Assembly (NCBI GenBank): GCA_012862575.1
Contig: BLSF01000002.1
Location: 868,001 to 932,000 of the forward strand
Length of the DNA: 64,000 nucleotides
Direction of reading: 5' to 3'
Source: Parietichytrium sp. I65-24A
Lineage: Eukaryota; Sar; Bigyra; Thraustochytrida; Thraustochytriidae
In this document: positions 9,716 through 19,608 of the stretch, piece by piece
Layout of the letters: every line of letters starts with the position of its first letter
Position numbering within the stretch: the first letter of the stretch is position 1
Position numbers and translations under genes: made by a program
Notes under the pieces: model-generated
What the model was told of the DNA's origin: nothing
The model's database searches: none
The model's input: only the letters and a program-made list of their open reading frames with translations

Positions 9716-12700
9716 TTAAGGCGAGCTATTCACATTCACTGCCCGTGACACGTTGGCGATAAGCGTGCCGAGCGTGTCCTCCTGCTCTGCCTCGAGCCCA
9801 TGCTGCGAAACAATCCGGCTCACGAGAGCCTTGGCTTTGTCTTGTGAAGCGCCCATTCTAATCATTTGGTAAATCATGCTGGAGGACAGCTCAAACAGGA
9901 GTTCCTGTCGCATAGTCTGATTGACGGTGTCCTTTTCGAGGTCCGTAGCTGCCGAAGACGCAACAGAACGCCGCGGAGAGTCCGCAGTCGGACCATCCCC
10001 ATGCTCGTCCATTTCTAGGAAGCTCTGTGATGAGCTTGAGGATGTTGATGGAGCTGGCGCCGTCATACGCCGGCCACCGCGCCGCGCACGATCAATCTCA
10101 TCCGTGCTTCGGGTTTTAGCCAGTCCCAACTCTCCATGTTCCCCCGAGCTCGAAGGAAGTAGATGGCTTGGCTGACCCCGCTTTCGAAGTTCGGCCATCA
10201 GGACCTCAGAGAAGGCCACTTCCCAAAATAGGATGCTGTCCCAGATCGGGAGATTCTGAATGTGTGCCTCAAGATAGTCTTCCGGAGATACCGGCACGGC
10301 GACCTGCCGTACCTCCGCAAATGATCGGCGACGCTGGTCGATTGATCCGTGGCGTGTGGAGGTAGGGATGGTCCCCTGACCGGAGACTGAAAGAGCAAAC
10401 TGGTGCATCGCGGCATTCGAGACGCGCGGTGTCATGGGAGTGATAGGAGATGGAGCCGGTGAAGATTTGTCGAGATAGTACGAATGCGCTAGCTCGAGCA
10501 TCTGCCGCGCGTTGCTGTAGTCTGACTTTTGCGCGCAGGCATCGAGTAGCTCACGGCACAGGTACACCAAGCTCGAAAACGCCCCTGCGCGGAGGCCCCT
10601 CCCTCGCGCCCCATAGGAGAGCGAGGATCTGTGGTGCGGCTGGTACAAAATGAGCACGAACAGATCTCTAGCATATCGGGGGCCATTGAATAATGTGCTG
10701 CAAGACCTGAGAAGACCTGGCTCAACCACTTGATTAAGAAAGATCTTGGTAATGCACTCCTGTAATGGACCTTCAACTTTACGGTCGTGCGCATTCTTCA
10801 TATCCGGAACGATCCCGTGGTCGAATGTTGCTATGCTGCGCGCGATAGAGCTGCTGCTTGCGCGTTCCTGTCTCGTCTGCAGTAGTCTGCGTGGCGAGGG
10901 GACGGGGAACAAGACTCCCTCAGAAAAACTCTGTGCTTCCACAAACGCGCCTGTACCCGAATCTGAGGTGTTGACGCCAAACAAATGTTCGTCTTCCAAA
11001 AACCCGTCATCGTCCTCGTCGTAGTCTCGGTAATTCTGGGTTCCAATAAGCTGACGCAACTCTTGAAGTCCTTTCTTGAGTTTGCTATATGCAACATTGC
11101 ACTCTTGGCAGACTTTCTCCAGCGTGAGCTCCGTTTGCAGACTGTCACATTCTTGCTTGGCAATATTCTCTGTCTTTTCTGACATCTCTTCTCCTTCAGA
11201 GCCATTCTGCACCGCATCAACACTTTCATCATCCTCGTTTCTTTCCAATTCACTCCCTTTAACCTCGCCAAGACCATCTTTCTCATCTGCCTCTGCGATT
11301 TCCTCATCGTCGAGACCGTCTCTGTCGTCAGCTATTGCGGTTTCCTTGTTGTCTAGACCATCTTTCTCGCCAGCCTCTGCGGGTTCCTCAATGTCCAGAC
11401 CACCTTTCTCGTCGGCATCTGTGGGTTCCTCCTTGACTGGGTCGCTAATTTGCTGCTCAGCTCTAAATGATTTATTCGAGGGTTGAAGAAGACAACTGTA
11501 CAACGCAACTGAAGAGTTCTCGTGGCGCTGCTCCTCGTCCTCAGAGTCGTCAGACTCATTGAAGTCCACCTCTACGCCAATAATGTCGAGCCCCGGTGCC
11601 GAGCCGAGCTGCCGCCTCCTCTCTGCAGCAGACCAAACGTTGTCGGTTCTACTCTCGCGACGCCTTATGTGAATCGCATTTGTAAGCGTCGTGCGATTTC
11701 TGGTCCGCCCATCAAAGTCATCGTCGTCCGGATCTTGCTGTGCTGCGCGTTTCCTTTCGTGCTGGTGACGTTTGGTCACGGGGAGAGAAAGAAAGAGATT
11801 ACGATGGCGAAGTCGCATGCGGACTCCGAAGTAGTACGAGTGAAACGTCCTGAGAGCCTTGCTTGGCTGGGTCTCCTTGAAGCTTTCGAATGCTTGGGTT
11901 TCAAGCAGACGGGTAAAGAATGCTTCGTCTTGACTTCGCCGCTCCAAGAATTTCGGGGTGTTAAAGACAGGCATACTCTCGTTCAGGAAAAACAGACTCT
12001 CTCGATACCCCTCCAAGAGAAAACAAAGACACTCCAGAAAACAATATTGGATGCTCTTGGTCTGCTCTTCGCTCAAGCTCAGCTCGTTCTCAGCAGGATT
12101 TTCTGGACCCCATAAGTTGGCACCGCATGGCTCATCCATTTTGCAAGGGTTGCTTCCAATGATTTTCTTGATCATCCGCTCCAGGCGTCGAGACTCTGCT
12201 GCAGGTATAGGGTCAATGAGGAGTGCCGAACCTTTGCATACAAGTCCACGATCAAGATCGACAAGAACACATTCATTCAAATCAATGTCCGGGATCTCTT
12301 GCACCAAATCAGAGTGGATTCCGACCACGAATGGCAGCGGTGCCTGCACACACTCCAGTAACTGCGCGGGGAGAACCGACACATACGTGTGGTGCCACCT
12401 GAAGGGATACATGAGTGCTAAAAGCGTTTCTCCCGCAGTTGAAAGCATCCACTGCTTTCTCGTATGCATGACGAGCTTCACTTCCAGCAGCATTGCGCCC
12501 CATAGCTCAATAAGCAATGGCACACCAATTTTTCGGATCAAAAATTCCAAACCATTAGCGAATGTCAGAGACGGCAAGTCACCGAGGTGATTTAAAGAAC
12601 ACAAAAACCGCTTCTGAGACGATTTGTACAGATCAAATTCCACCTGCAAAGCCCCGGGAAGTGGCATTGGGATTTGAAACACAAGCCTCTCTCCAATCGC

Positions 12701-14011
12701 TTTGCGAATCAAGCGCTGCTCGCTGCAATCCGACTTTGTCATATGCTCGAAGAGCTCTAGTAAACACTGGCGAAACATATCTCCGCGGTTCAAACGAGTA
12801 ACTATGCACAAACAAGATCGGGGGACCCGGCCACCAGAGCGCGAATCGTCTGTGGCGGACTCGGGTGCCTCACTTTTGTCCTCATAGACTAAGCAAAAGC
12901 CGTACAGCGGGACACCTCTCGGAGCGTGCACAAACGAGAAAAAGTTGACGGTCTCGCCATTTACAATATCTCGGTTCGTGTTGTCCCAATCTTGCAGGTC
13001 ACTTTGACGCTGCTCCGAGGCAAATATAAACCATTCAATTTTGACTGGCAAGATAAGGTCCTCGTGATCAGTCTCCGGAATACGCTCAACGAGGCTAGGC
13101 TCGTACTCGTAGCGGTCTTGCTTGGCAAGTACAACGTAGTCGGCCAAGCGATGGGGTATGACTCTCGGCTTGCTCGGTTTCACCGGGGTGGGTGGCCTGG
13201 ACCCACTCATCCGTCGGCTGCTCTTAATGGTCTCCTCCACGTCATGGGGGGTCACCTGTTCCTCAAAGTGAAGGGAGAGAAGCAGCACACCGCACGGGTC
13301 CTCCGGCCCAGCTTGCAGCCCTGAGAGCGACTTGCGCAAGGAGTTGGAGTCCCATGACGATCCTTGACTCAGATCTTTCTCCTCTCTTTCTGGCCGAGAC
13401 AACTGGTACCACTGCTTGACTTTAACAGAGGATGATAGTCGGGTCAAAGGGATGCTTATTTCGCCATAATTTTGATGCAAAAGCGAATCACGCACTTGGA
13501 TCTCGAGCTTGAGGTCCCCCTCCGGATTCATGTCCATGCTCGGGTTCCGCGAGCTCCAAAGATCAGTTACATCGAAGACAAATTCCTCGTCCCACGACGC
13601 TCGCCGAGCATCCGAACCTTCTGAAGTCTGCTTCTCTTGATCGTTCACCCGTAGCCATACATATGGCACGCCCTGCTGTGCTGCCGCTGAGTCTTCGCTG
13701 GTGGCAGTACCTTGCGATTCGTTTTGATCTTTCCGTTTCCTGTCCCTGTTCAACGGGCTCTTGATTTTGTTGGCCATTTTCCGCACCGCCTCAATCGGAT
13801 TTCTGCTTTTAGCCTCCCCATCCGCGCTAGAACTCCCTATGCCATGCGCGGATTGATTCGATGCTTGAGCGCCAACCTGTGAGCTGCTCCCTGACGAACC
13901 TTGTTGTTGCTTCCTGCGCGAGAACAGCGCACTCTTGCCCCGTATCTTGCATCTATCCCCCGGGTCGCGTAACAAGTCCTCCCCGGAGAGCACGCGCACG
14001 TGTAGGCGCAT
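9716..14011 (-). CDS. C2-DENN domain protein, putative Rab GEF (1431 aa)
   Basis: Starts at the ATG at 14011 with a C2-like domain (residues ~1-215, with WDEEFVFDV and LKLEIQVRDS strands) interrupted by a disordered basic insert. A DENN module follows: uDENN (~300-420, FFSFVHAPRGVPLYGFCLVYED), cDENN (~480-590, GVPLLIELWGAMLLE, LLALMYPFRW, CVLVDLDRG) and dDENN (~640-720, FLECLCFLLEGYRESLFF). DENN modules act as GDP-GTP exchange factors for Rab GTPases. An acidic region carries four 14-residue repeats (~860-920). A helical region (~1080-1280, LCRELLDACAQKSDYSNARQ) resembles the SBF2-type domain of MTMR5/13 and KIAA0513. The C-terminus may hold a small helical bundle. The DENN call is firm; the SBF2 call is moderate. 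Confidence 0.88.
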   Translation of the reverse strand: MRLHVRVLSGEDLLRDPGDRCKIRGKSALFSRRKQQQGSSGSSSQVGAQASNQSAHGIGSSSADGEAKSRNPIEAVRKMANKIKSPLNRDRKRKDQNESQGTATSEDSAAAQQGVPYVWLRVNDQEKQTSEGSDARRASWDEEFVFDVTDLWSSRNPSMDMNPEGDLKLEIQVRDSLLHQNYGEISIPLTRLSSSVKVKQWYQLSRPEREEKDLSQGSSWDSNSLRKSLSGLQAGPEDPCGVLLLSLHFEEQVTPHDVEETIKSSRRMSGSRPPTPVKPSKPRVIPHRLADYVVLAKQDRYEYEPSLVERIPETDHEDLILPVKIEWFIFASEQRQSDLQDWDNTNRDIVNGETVNFFSFVHAPRGVPLYGFCLVYEDKSEAPESATDDSRSGGRVPRSCLCIVTRLNRGDMFRQCLLELFEHMTKSDCSEQRLIRKAIGERLVFQIPMPLPGALQVEFDLYKSSQKRFLCSLNHLGDLPSLTFANGLEFLIRKIGVPLLIELWGAMLLEVKLVMHTRKQWMLSTAGETLLALMYPFRWHHTYVSVLPAQLLECVQAPLPFVVGIHSDLVQEIPDIDLNECVLVDLDRGLVCKGSALLIDPIPAAESRRLERMIKKIIGSNPCKMDEPCGANLWGPENPAENELSLSEEQTKSIQYCFLECLCFLLEGYRESLFFLNESMPVFNTPKFLERRSQDEAFFTRLLETQAFESFKETQPSKALRTFHSYYFGVRMRLRHRNLFLSLPVTKRHQHERKRAAQQDPDDDDFDGRTRNRTTLTNAIHIRRRESRTDNVWSAAERRRQLGSAPGLDIIGVEVDFNESDDSEDEEQRHENSSVALYSCLLQPSNKSFRAEQQISDPVKEEPTDADEKGGLDIEEPAEAGEKDGLDNKETAIADDRDGLDDEEIAEADEKDGLGEVKGSELERNEDDESVDAVQNGSEGEEMSEKTENIAKQECDSLQTELTLEKVCQECNVAYSKLKKGLQELRQLIGTQNYRDYDEDDDGFLEDEHLFGVNTSDSGTGAFVEAQSFSEGVLFPVPSPRRLLQTRQERASSSSIARSIATFDHGIVPDMKNAHDRKVEGPLQECITKIFLNQVVEPGLLRSCSTLFNGPRYARDLFVLILYQPHHRSSLSYGARGRGLRAGAFSSLVYLCRELLDACAQKSDYSNARQMLELAHSYYLDKSSPAPSPITPMTPRVSNAAMHQFALSVSGQGTIPTSTRHGSIDQRRRSFAEVRQVAVPVSPEDYLEAHIQNLPIWDSILFWEVAFSEVLMAELRKRGQPSHLLPSSSGEHGELGLAKTRSTDEIDRARRGGRRMTAPAPSTSSSSSQSFLEMDEHGDGPTADSPRRSVASSAATDLEKDTVNQTMRQELLFELSSSMIYQMIRMGASQDKAKALVSRIVSQHGLEAEQEDTLGTLIANVSRAVNVNSSP
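11262..11433 (-). repeat. 42-bp in-frame repeat in the DENN gene
   Basis: Four imperfect 42-bp units encode 14-residue acidic repeats of the type EEPAEAGEKDGLDN. They lie between the dDENN region and the C-terminal helical domain, and the frame is preserved in all units, as expected for a linker expanding by slippage. Confidence 0.8.
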
Positions 14012-14889
14012 CCTCCCTCACTCCTAATACCCTCTTCTCCACTCCCCGCGCGCCAAGCCGATCCAACTATACGATATGTACGATGCAAAGTTCCCCCCAG
14101 CTCCAGGGAACTCACTGTCAACAATGTCAACACTCACACTTTTCGGTTGAGTCACTTTTCCTGTTTTACCGCGCGAACAAAACAAGAACCTCGCACGGCG
14201 CGGCGGCTCTTCTCTTGCTGAAGTACGCAAATAGAGCCGGAGCGTACCTGGCGGGTTCTCTATTCACTAACACCCGAATACGCGTCCGGGTCCTCGCGGA
14301 CCAATACACCGCTTCCGGTTTTCAATATACACAGCACCAACCACTACTACTCGCCCTATATCTTTGGTACGACTAGTAGCTAGAGTACTTGTTCAGTCGG
14401 ATTAGGACGTGGTAGATAGCTAGCTAGCTAGTAGATAGATATAGGTATATATAGAGATAGATAGATAGATAGAGATTGTTCGTTTTGTTCCTCCCGCCGA
14501 ATTCGGTCTGTTCGTCCAGGCACCTCTGGGAGGGGTAATAGGAGGCAGATAGGTGTATGGTAGTAGTCCTGTGGATTGGACGGGGCGCAAAAGGAACTCT
14601 GAGTGTGAGAGATGATGAGAGTGGTGAAGCGCTTCGCAAGTGCAGAAGTGCATCGTGAATTGGCGATGCACAAAACTCAAGAGTCTAGCAGTGTCCCTCA
14701 GCTGCCGACCAGAGGCGTACTCGAGTACCTACCCTAGTACCCGCAGCGAGAAGCAGGGCTAGTGAACATAGCTTTGAGACTATTTATTTGATTGATCGAT
14801 TGATTGTTTGTTTGTTGGCTTTGTCCAAAGAAGAGCTATTTGGGTACAGGACGAGGCGAGGAGAAGCAAACTAGAAAAGTGGTAGATGG
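14012..14889. other. Divergent promoter region (DENN / zinc-finger genes)
   Basis: 878 bp between two divergent start codons. It holds a TCACTGTCA word (14112-14120), a TAGC/GATA microsatellite (about 14417-14475) and GTACTCGAGTACC near 14717. No gene is supported. Confidence 0.6.
14417..14475. repeat. TAGC then GATA microsatellite
   Basis: A short run of TAGC units passes into GATA/GATATA units. It lies in the divergent spacer about 400 bp from each start codon. Confidence 0.8.
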
Positions 14890-15384
14890 ATGGCCGGGCA
14901 CGGAGGGCAGACGCAGTGGCAGCGGCAGTGGCAGCAGTCGTCGGGAGGTGACGATGGGATAGAAATTGGTGCCCATGGGGCGGGTTTTGTAAGGGGGCGC
15001 GAATCCACCACCATAGAAGACGAAGACTGGGACGCCCGGCTTTTGGCCGTGGCCGAGCAGTTTGAGTCCATCTCTCTGACGAATAGAGAGCAAGCGGAGC
15101 GGTATTTGAACGCGCAGGAGCCGCATGTGAGAACCTGCGTGCTGGCTGTGCTGCGTAAGAGGAGCAGCGTTCTTCGAGACAGGGGCGATGGTGCGGTGTT
15201 GAGACAGTTGGCTTCAGATGGGTCCTCGGTTTTGTGCGGGAGATGTCAGGGCCTGATTCCCAAAGCTAGAATGCAAGCTCATGAGGAACTGTGGTGCCGT
15301 CTCACTCAAGCTGGGATTCCGGATGATCTCTCGCTACACGGCTCGGAGGAGCAACAAGCGGAGGGAATGATGGAGTTGGACTGA
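14890..15384 (+). CDS. Small protein with C2HC-type zinc-finger-like motif (164 aa)
   Basis: The ATG at 14890 opens a 164-residue frame. An ATG four bases earlier is in another frame. The N-terminal ~40 residues are Gln/Gly-rich. Residues ~55-100 look helical (LLAVAEQFESISL, LNAQEPHVRTCVLAVL). Residues ~115-135 read CGRC...HEELWC, a Cys-x2-Cys then His-x4-Cys spacing typical of single C2HC zinc fingers. The C-terminus is acidic. No specific family is recognised; a nucleic-acid or protein-binding role is possible. The gene is convergent with the HDAC at 15574. Confidence 0.65.
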   Translation: MAGHGGQTQWQRQWQQSSGGDDGIEIGAHGAGFVRGRESTTIEDEDWDARLLAVAEQFESISLTNREQAERYLNAQEPHVRTCVLAVLRKRSSVLRDRGDGAVLRQLASDGSSVLCGRCQGLIPKARMQAHEELWCRLTQAGIPDDLSLHGSEEQQAEGMMELD

Positions 15385-15573
15385 TGCGCCTTTGCAGTGC
15401 TGTTGGTAGGCGAGGTGAGCGCGAGGAACCGCAAATGACTATATACCTGGCGATACGATAGAAGATATTTGTACAAAATCACGACATCATAATTTAGGTA
15501 CTGTACTTTATAAAAATTGTTTTCACGAGTTGAGCGGATGTTAAAAGGTCATGACGTGACAGCGCGAGCAGGG

Positions 15574-17070
15574 TTATCTTTTCTTCTCCACCAGTGCCGC
15601 GATGTGTGCGAGGCAGCAATTGACAAGGGGGTTCGTGTCATACATCTCCAGGGCCTCGGAGAACCTTCCGTAGCCGCCTTCTAGAACAGAGACCACTCCA
15701 CTGGCTCCGCTCTGCTCCACAAGCAGTTCTGTAGCCCATGCGTAGTCGCCTTCAGTCAGGTCGAGCCCCTGCTGATTATCAATTGAGTTGCCTTCGTCGT
15801 CCTGGCCCCCGTCGAATCCTGCCGAAATCAGCAGTAGGTCAGGGGCAAACTGCTTCAGCTTAGGGATGACCTTGTTGGTGATAGCCCAGCGAAAGGCTTC
15901 TCGGCCAAACTGGGGTGGGTCGATGGGCCGGAAACTTGACTTGAGATACATAGGGTCTCCTGGATATGGAAATTTACTTGCAGAGCGACTCGAGTCAAGT
16001 TTTCGACGCTTGGTCTCGCGGCCCTCTTTCCTTGACGTCTTTTGCTGTTGAGTTCTGCACCAAAGGGGCTGAATAGGTACATTTAGAATCTGGTCATCGT
16101 CGCACGCGCCGCCAGACCCGGGGAAAAAGTCAGAGTCCGGCTCGTTCGGGAAGACTTCATACAGGTGAACAGAGCAAAACAGGAGCGGCTTGCCTTGAAA
16201 CTTTGCGCGAATGATTGCTTCTGTGCCGTTGCCGTGATGGACATCCAGGTCAACTATTGCAACCCTGCAATTTGGGTTCAGATAAAGCGCCTCTGCTGCG
16301 CCAACCATAACATTGTTGATGAGGCAGAAGCCGCAACCCCCTGCATTAAGGTCGTATCCTTGCGGACCGGCATGATGTCCCGGGGGGCGAATTAGGCAAA
16401 AGCAGCGCTTGTTATCCTCCTTTTCACTTGTTACCATCTGCACAGCTCTTGCCACAGCCCCTGCAGACCGCATAATAGCTCTAAACGTCCCAGAACTAAA
16501 CCTGGTTCCACTTGACATGTGTCTCTGGGACTTGAAATACTCGCGACGCACTTCAACAGGAAGGAGGCGGGACACAACTAGCGGAGAGTAGCGCATGACT
16601 TCATAGTCCGAGGGATTTTCCGGGGACAAGCCAGACGCATATCGCGTGCACAGCCCTTCCAGGAACTTCATATATGCTTCGTCATGCACTCGCGTGATCT
16701 GTTCTCGCGTAGCTAGAGGGACATCCTCGTCCGTGGTGAGCATTTGTAAATGATTCGAGCTCAGTGCATCTTCACACAACCTCGCAAATATGTTCTGCAC
16801 TCTCTCCGGGTTCTCTTGATGCAACTCCGTTGTCCCCGACAATCGCGTGATATGTCCTCTAAAGTCTGCATGGAAAAGCACCGGCAAGGGCACACGGGAC
16901 TGAATCCCGAAAAAAGGGCTGCGAATTGCCGCTCCACTATCGATGCTAACAACACTAGCACATCCCACGCAGCTCGCCTTATCCAGCTCGCCCTCGGCCA
17001 ACGGCGCGGTGCTGCTCGCGCTCGCCACGCTGCTATTGCTACCAACGGACCCTTGCGCCCCGCGACGCAT
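15574..17070 (-). CDS. Class II-type histone deacetylase (498 aa)
   Basis: A zinc-dependent lysine deacetylase of the arginase/HDAC fold. Visible motifs are RPPGHH (228-233), the AIVDLDVHHGNGT block with Asp274, Asp276 and the HH pair, AGFD (Asp420) and LEGGY with the catalytic-type Tyr467, so it should be active. The N-terminus (~60 residues) is Ser/Ala-rich. A ~50-residue insertion (~337-388) carries a basic cluster (RKEGRETKRRKL) that would serve as a nuclear signal, suggesting a chromatin role. The start is the ATG at 17070. It is divergent from the CobW gene. A class I assignment is less likely because the flanking motifs match class II and HDA1-like enzymes. Confidence 0.92.
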   Translation of the reverse strand: MRRGAQGSVGSNSSVASASSTAPLAEGELDKASCVGCASVVSIDSGAAIRSPFFGIQSRVPLPVLFHADFRGHITRLSGTTELHQENPERVQNIFARLCEDALSSNHLQMLTTDEDVPLATREQITRVHDEAYMKFLEGLCTRYASGLSPENPSDYEVMRYSPLVVSRLLPVEVRREYFKSQRHMSSGTRFSSGTFRAIMRSAGAVARAVQMVTSEKEDNKRCFCLIRPPGHHAGPQGYDLNAGGCGFCLINNVMVGAAEALYLNPNCRVAIVDLDVHHGNGTEAIIRAKFQGKPLLFCSVHLYEVFPNEPDSDFFPGSGGACDDDQILNVPIQPLWCRTQQQKTSRKEGRETKRRKLDSSRSASKFPYPGDPMYLKSSFRPIDPPQFGREAFRWAITNKVIPKLKQFAPDLLLISAGFDGGQDDEGNSIDNQQGLDLTEGDYAWATELLVEQSGASGVVSVLEGGYGRFSEALEMYDTNPLVNCCLAHIAALVEKKR

Positions 17071-17303
17071 CTCCCGCTCTTGAAGTTCCTCTTCCCTCTT
17101 CGCTCAGACTATCCGCTTCACCTCTCCTTTTCCGTTGCCGCTCTTGTCGGTCTCCCTGTGATACTGTTGCCCTTGGCTCCACACCTGCTGCTCTTGCTGC
17201 TCTTGCTTGCCTGTATGCCAAACCAGTCTCACTCTCGCTGTCTCTAGCGTCGTTCCTTCTTCAACTTTCCCAATCTCTTCAGAACATTCAGTCCTCATGA
17301 TAG

Positions 17304-17744
17304 TCAATCCTGACAATGACAACTATGACAACGCTGACAACACAGACAATACTGAGTGCGTCTCTCAGATCTCTCAGGTTTGGAGAGGCCAATAATAGTG
17401 GCAGTGTAGTAGTGTCTGTGGCATTTTGCGTAATAGCCAGCTTGAGTGCTATTATAGGCAGAGGCGGATTGGCTCAGTAGACGATGGGTTGATTTCATTG
17501 AGATGGCTGTTCTATTATTATTAAAATCTTGGACGCGTTTGTGCGCAGAGACGGATTGAAAGCATTTATTCGCGCCAATCAGCGCGCATTCAATCGCGGC
17601 ACCGTCCAGTTGGTCACCATCGAACTTTTGAATTCGAATTTTGCAAACTTTGGATTGCTCCAGGAGCGCAAGTAAGGAACCCAGCCACTCGACCGCCGCC
17701 GCCGGTTCTTGCGTCAAGAACCGGACTCTCACATACTCTGACAT
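17304..17744 (-). CDS. Possible small protein between HDAC and CobW genes
   Basis: An ATG at 17744 opens 146 codons. The first ~75 residues (MSEYVRVRFLTQEPAAAVEW...) look like a small alpha/beta domain. The remainder is Cys/His/Tyr-rich and less convincing, so an intron or an earlier natural end is possible. The start lies only ~190 bp from the divergent CobW start. Family unknown. The 5' part includes a perfect inverted repeat (17702-17724). Confidence 0.35.
   Translation of the reverse strand: MSEYVRVRFLTQEPAAAVEWLGSLLALLEQSKVCKIRIQKFDGDQLDGAAIECALIGANKCFQSVSAHKRVQDFNNNRTAISMKSTHRLLSQSASAYNSTQAGYYAKCHRHYYTATIIGLSKPERSERRTQYCLCCQRCHSCHCQD
17702..17724. repeat. Perfect inverted repeat, 10-bp arms, 3-nt loop
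   Basis: CCGGTTCTTG and its exact complement CAAGAACCGG flank CGT. The central 19 bp recur at 54309-54327 with one loop base changed. Confidence 0.9.
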
Positions 17745-17935
17745 TTTGCTTGAAAAATTGCTTGTCAATAGTTTGGACGAGGGAGACAAAGGATGACAAA
17801 GGCGCACTCTGTGACGCAGTGAAAAAAGGAATTGATAAGCGTAGGAAGAAAAGGGAAATTGGAAAGGTAAACTATCGTAGCGACATAGCGATAGCAGGCA
17901 ATCACGTGCACAGATTGATACATCTGACAAGACGA

Positions 17936-19315
17936 ATGGACGCGCTTGCGGATGCAGCTTCGGCGAGCCTGGGACGGGTGCCGGTGACGATCCTCGGAGG
18001 GTTTCTCGGGGCGGGAAAGAGCACGCTGCTCCAGCATGTGCTGTCTCGCACGGACGGCATGCGGATTGGCGTGGTGGTGAACGACTTTGCCACTGTGAAT
18101 GTCGACGCTCGAGTGGTCAGCAGGGAGCTTCGTGAAGGCGTGGAAATTGCACAGCTTGAAGGGGGCTGCGCATGCTGCTCCGCAAGCGATGGCTTGGCCA
18201 AGTCCGTCCGCGCTTTGCTAAAAGGAAGAGAGCTGGACCAAGTGGTGGTCGAATGTACGGGACTGGCAGAGCCGAAGAGGCTCTGGTCAGCACTTGAAGC
18301 TGCCATGGAAGAGGATGGCGAGCTAGATGATGAAAGCGGCGCCAGGGGCATCCGCCTGCACAAGATGGTGACTGTGGTGGATGTGTCTGCGTTCTTCAAG
18401 ATGCTGGCGTCCCGCGAAATTGCCAAAGAAGGCGATGCAGTACGACCGGTTGAGATGGCTGACGCTGCCGAACGGTTCGTAGCAGACCTCCTTGCCGAGC
18501 AACTTGAAAGTGCCGATGTCATAGTGTTGAATAAAGTCGACCTTGCGTCGCGAGAAGTGCTTGCTAAAGTCGACGCAAGCGTAGCAACCATGTGCCCAGC
18601 TGCGAGAAGGGTTCCGACAGAGTACAGCAAGGTGGATGTTGAAGATATCTTTCAGTTTGACAGCGACGAGCAACTCGAAAATCAGTACAATGCATCCAAG
18701 TCCGTTGAGATAGAGCATAAGGAACTCGTCAGTAGCATCGACATGAACAAGGGAGCTAAGGATGACCACAGTCACTGCGATCACGGCGACTGCGAAAAGG
18801 GCTGCAGCCATGAGTCTGGCAACGCGCGCAAAAGAGCGAGAACAGAGAAATCAAGTCTGCCAGTACGATCGTTCATTTACCGCCGAAGGCGCGCTTTTGA
18901 TCCGCAAAAGTTTGCCAGGTGTATGATAGATGAGAAAACTCGAGCTCCTTGTGTGTATCCTCAAATTCTGCGCTCGAAAGGTTATTGCTGGTTAGCCAAT
19001 CACTCCAACATGACCATGTACTGGTCCCAGTCCGGCAGCCACGTCTCTCTTCGTCCGCTAGGGGCGTGGTGGGTGGAGGTTCCTCAGTCACACTGGCCGA
19101 CGGAAAAGATGCCGGAAGAGATCATGGCCGACTACGAGGCGCCGTACGGAGACCGGCGTCAAGAAATTGTTTTCATAGGTCTTGAACCGTTGCAGGAAGA
19201 CGAGATTTGCAGTGTTTTGGATTCGTGTTTACTGAGTGACAGTGAAATGGAAGAGCTGAAGAGTAGCATCCGTCTCGTGCAAGAAGTAGAGTTGGAGGAA
19301 GATGGAGCCGAATAA
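17936..19315 (+). CDS. CobW/COG0523-family GTPase, putative metal chaperone
   Basis: The ATG at 17936 (459 aa) places Walker A GGFLGAGKST at residues 21-30; the frame is open further upstream without an ATG. The metal-binding GGCACC motif (76-81), a guanine-specificity NKVDL and a C-terminal CobW_C domain (~305-440, ending in VFIGLEPL) are all present. A His/Cys/Asp-rich loop (~270-295, DDHSHCDHGDCEKGCSH) between the domains should bind Zn2+ or another divalent metal. The family couples GTP hydrolysis to metal delivery. The CPELVPI-type N-terminal motif of eukaryotic ZNG1 is not seen, so the client and metal are open. It is divergent from the HDAC. Confidence 0.9.
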   Translation: MDALADAASASLGRVPVTILGGFLGAGKSTLLQHVLSRTDGMRIGVVVNDFATVNVDARVVSRELREGVEIAQLEGGCACCSASDGLAKSVRALLKGRELDQVVVECTGLAEPKRLWSALEAAMEEDGELDDESGARGIRLHKMVTVVDVSAFFKMLASREIAKEGDAVRPVEMADAAERFVADLLAEQLESADVIVLNKVDLASREVLAKVDASVATMCPAARRVPTEYSKVDVEDIFQFDSDEQLENQYNASKSVEIEHKELVSSIDMNKGAKDDHSHCDHGDCEKGCSHESGNARKRARTEKSSLPVRSFIYRRRRAFDPQKFARCMIDEKTRAPCVYPQILRSKGYCWLANHSNMTMYWSQSGSHVSLRPLGAWWVEVPQSHWPTEKMPEEIMADYEAPYGDRRQEIVFIGLEPLQEDEICSVLDSCLLSDSEMEELKSSIRLVQEVELEEDGAE

Positions 19316-19446
19316 TTTTGTGTGCAGTCACGTGATCTCGCTGTGATTTGCGGAGCCCTGACTGTGAGTTTCGAAACATCTGACCGGCATCAAAGGAACA
19401 TTTTGTGATATTGGCAACGCAAGCAAGTACAGGTAAACTTTTAGAA

Positions 19447-19452
19447 AATAAA
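19447..19452 (+). terminator. Poly(A) signal AATAAA after the CobW gene
   Basis: A canonical hexamer lies ~130 bp downstream of the stop codon in a 293-bp convergent spacer. Confidence 0.5.
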
Positions 19453-19608
19453 GAAGTTTTCTTAATCACAGGATCACAGGATAGAAAAGAATTGACAGAG
19501 GACACACATTCAAGTATAACAAGTAGACACTATTTTCAAGGGAAGGAAGAAGCAACTACAGCTTGCACTCCTTTAGCGACGTAGTTTTATCAGGTCAGAA
19601 CACCAAGT

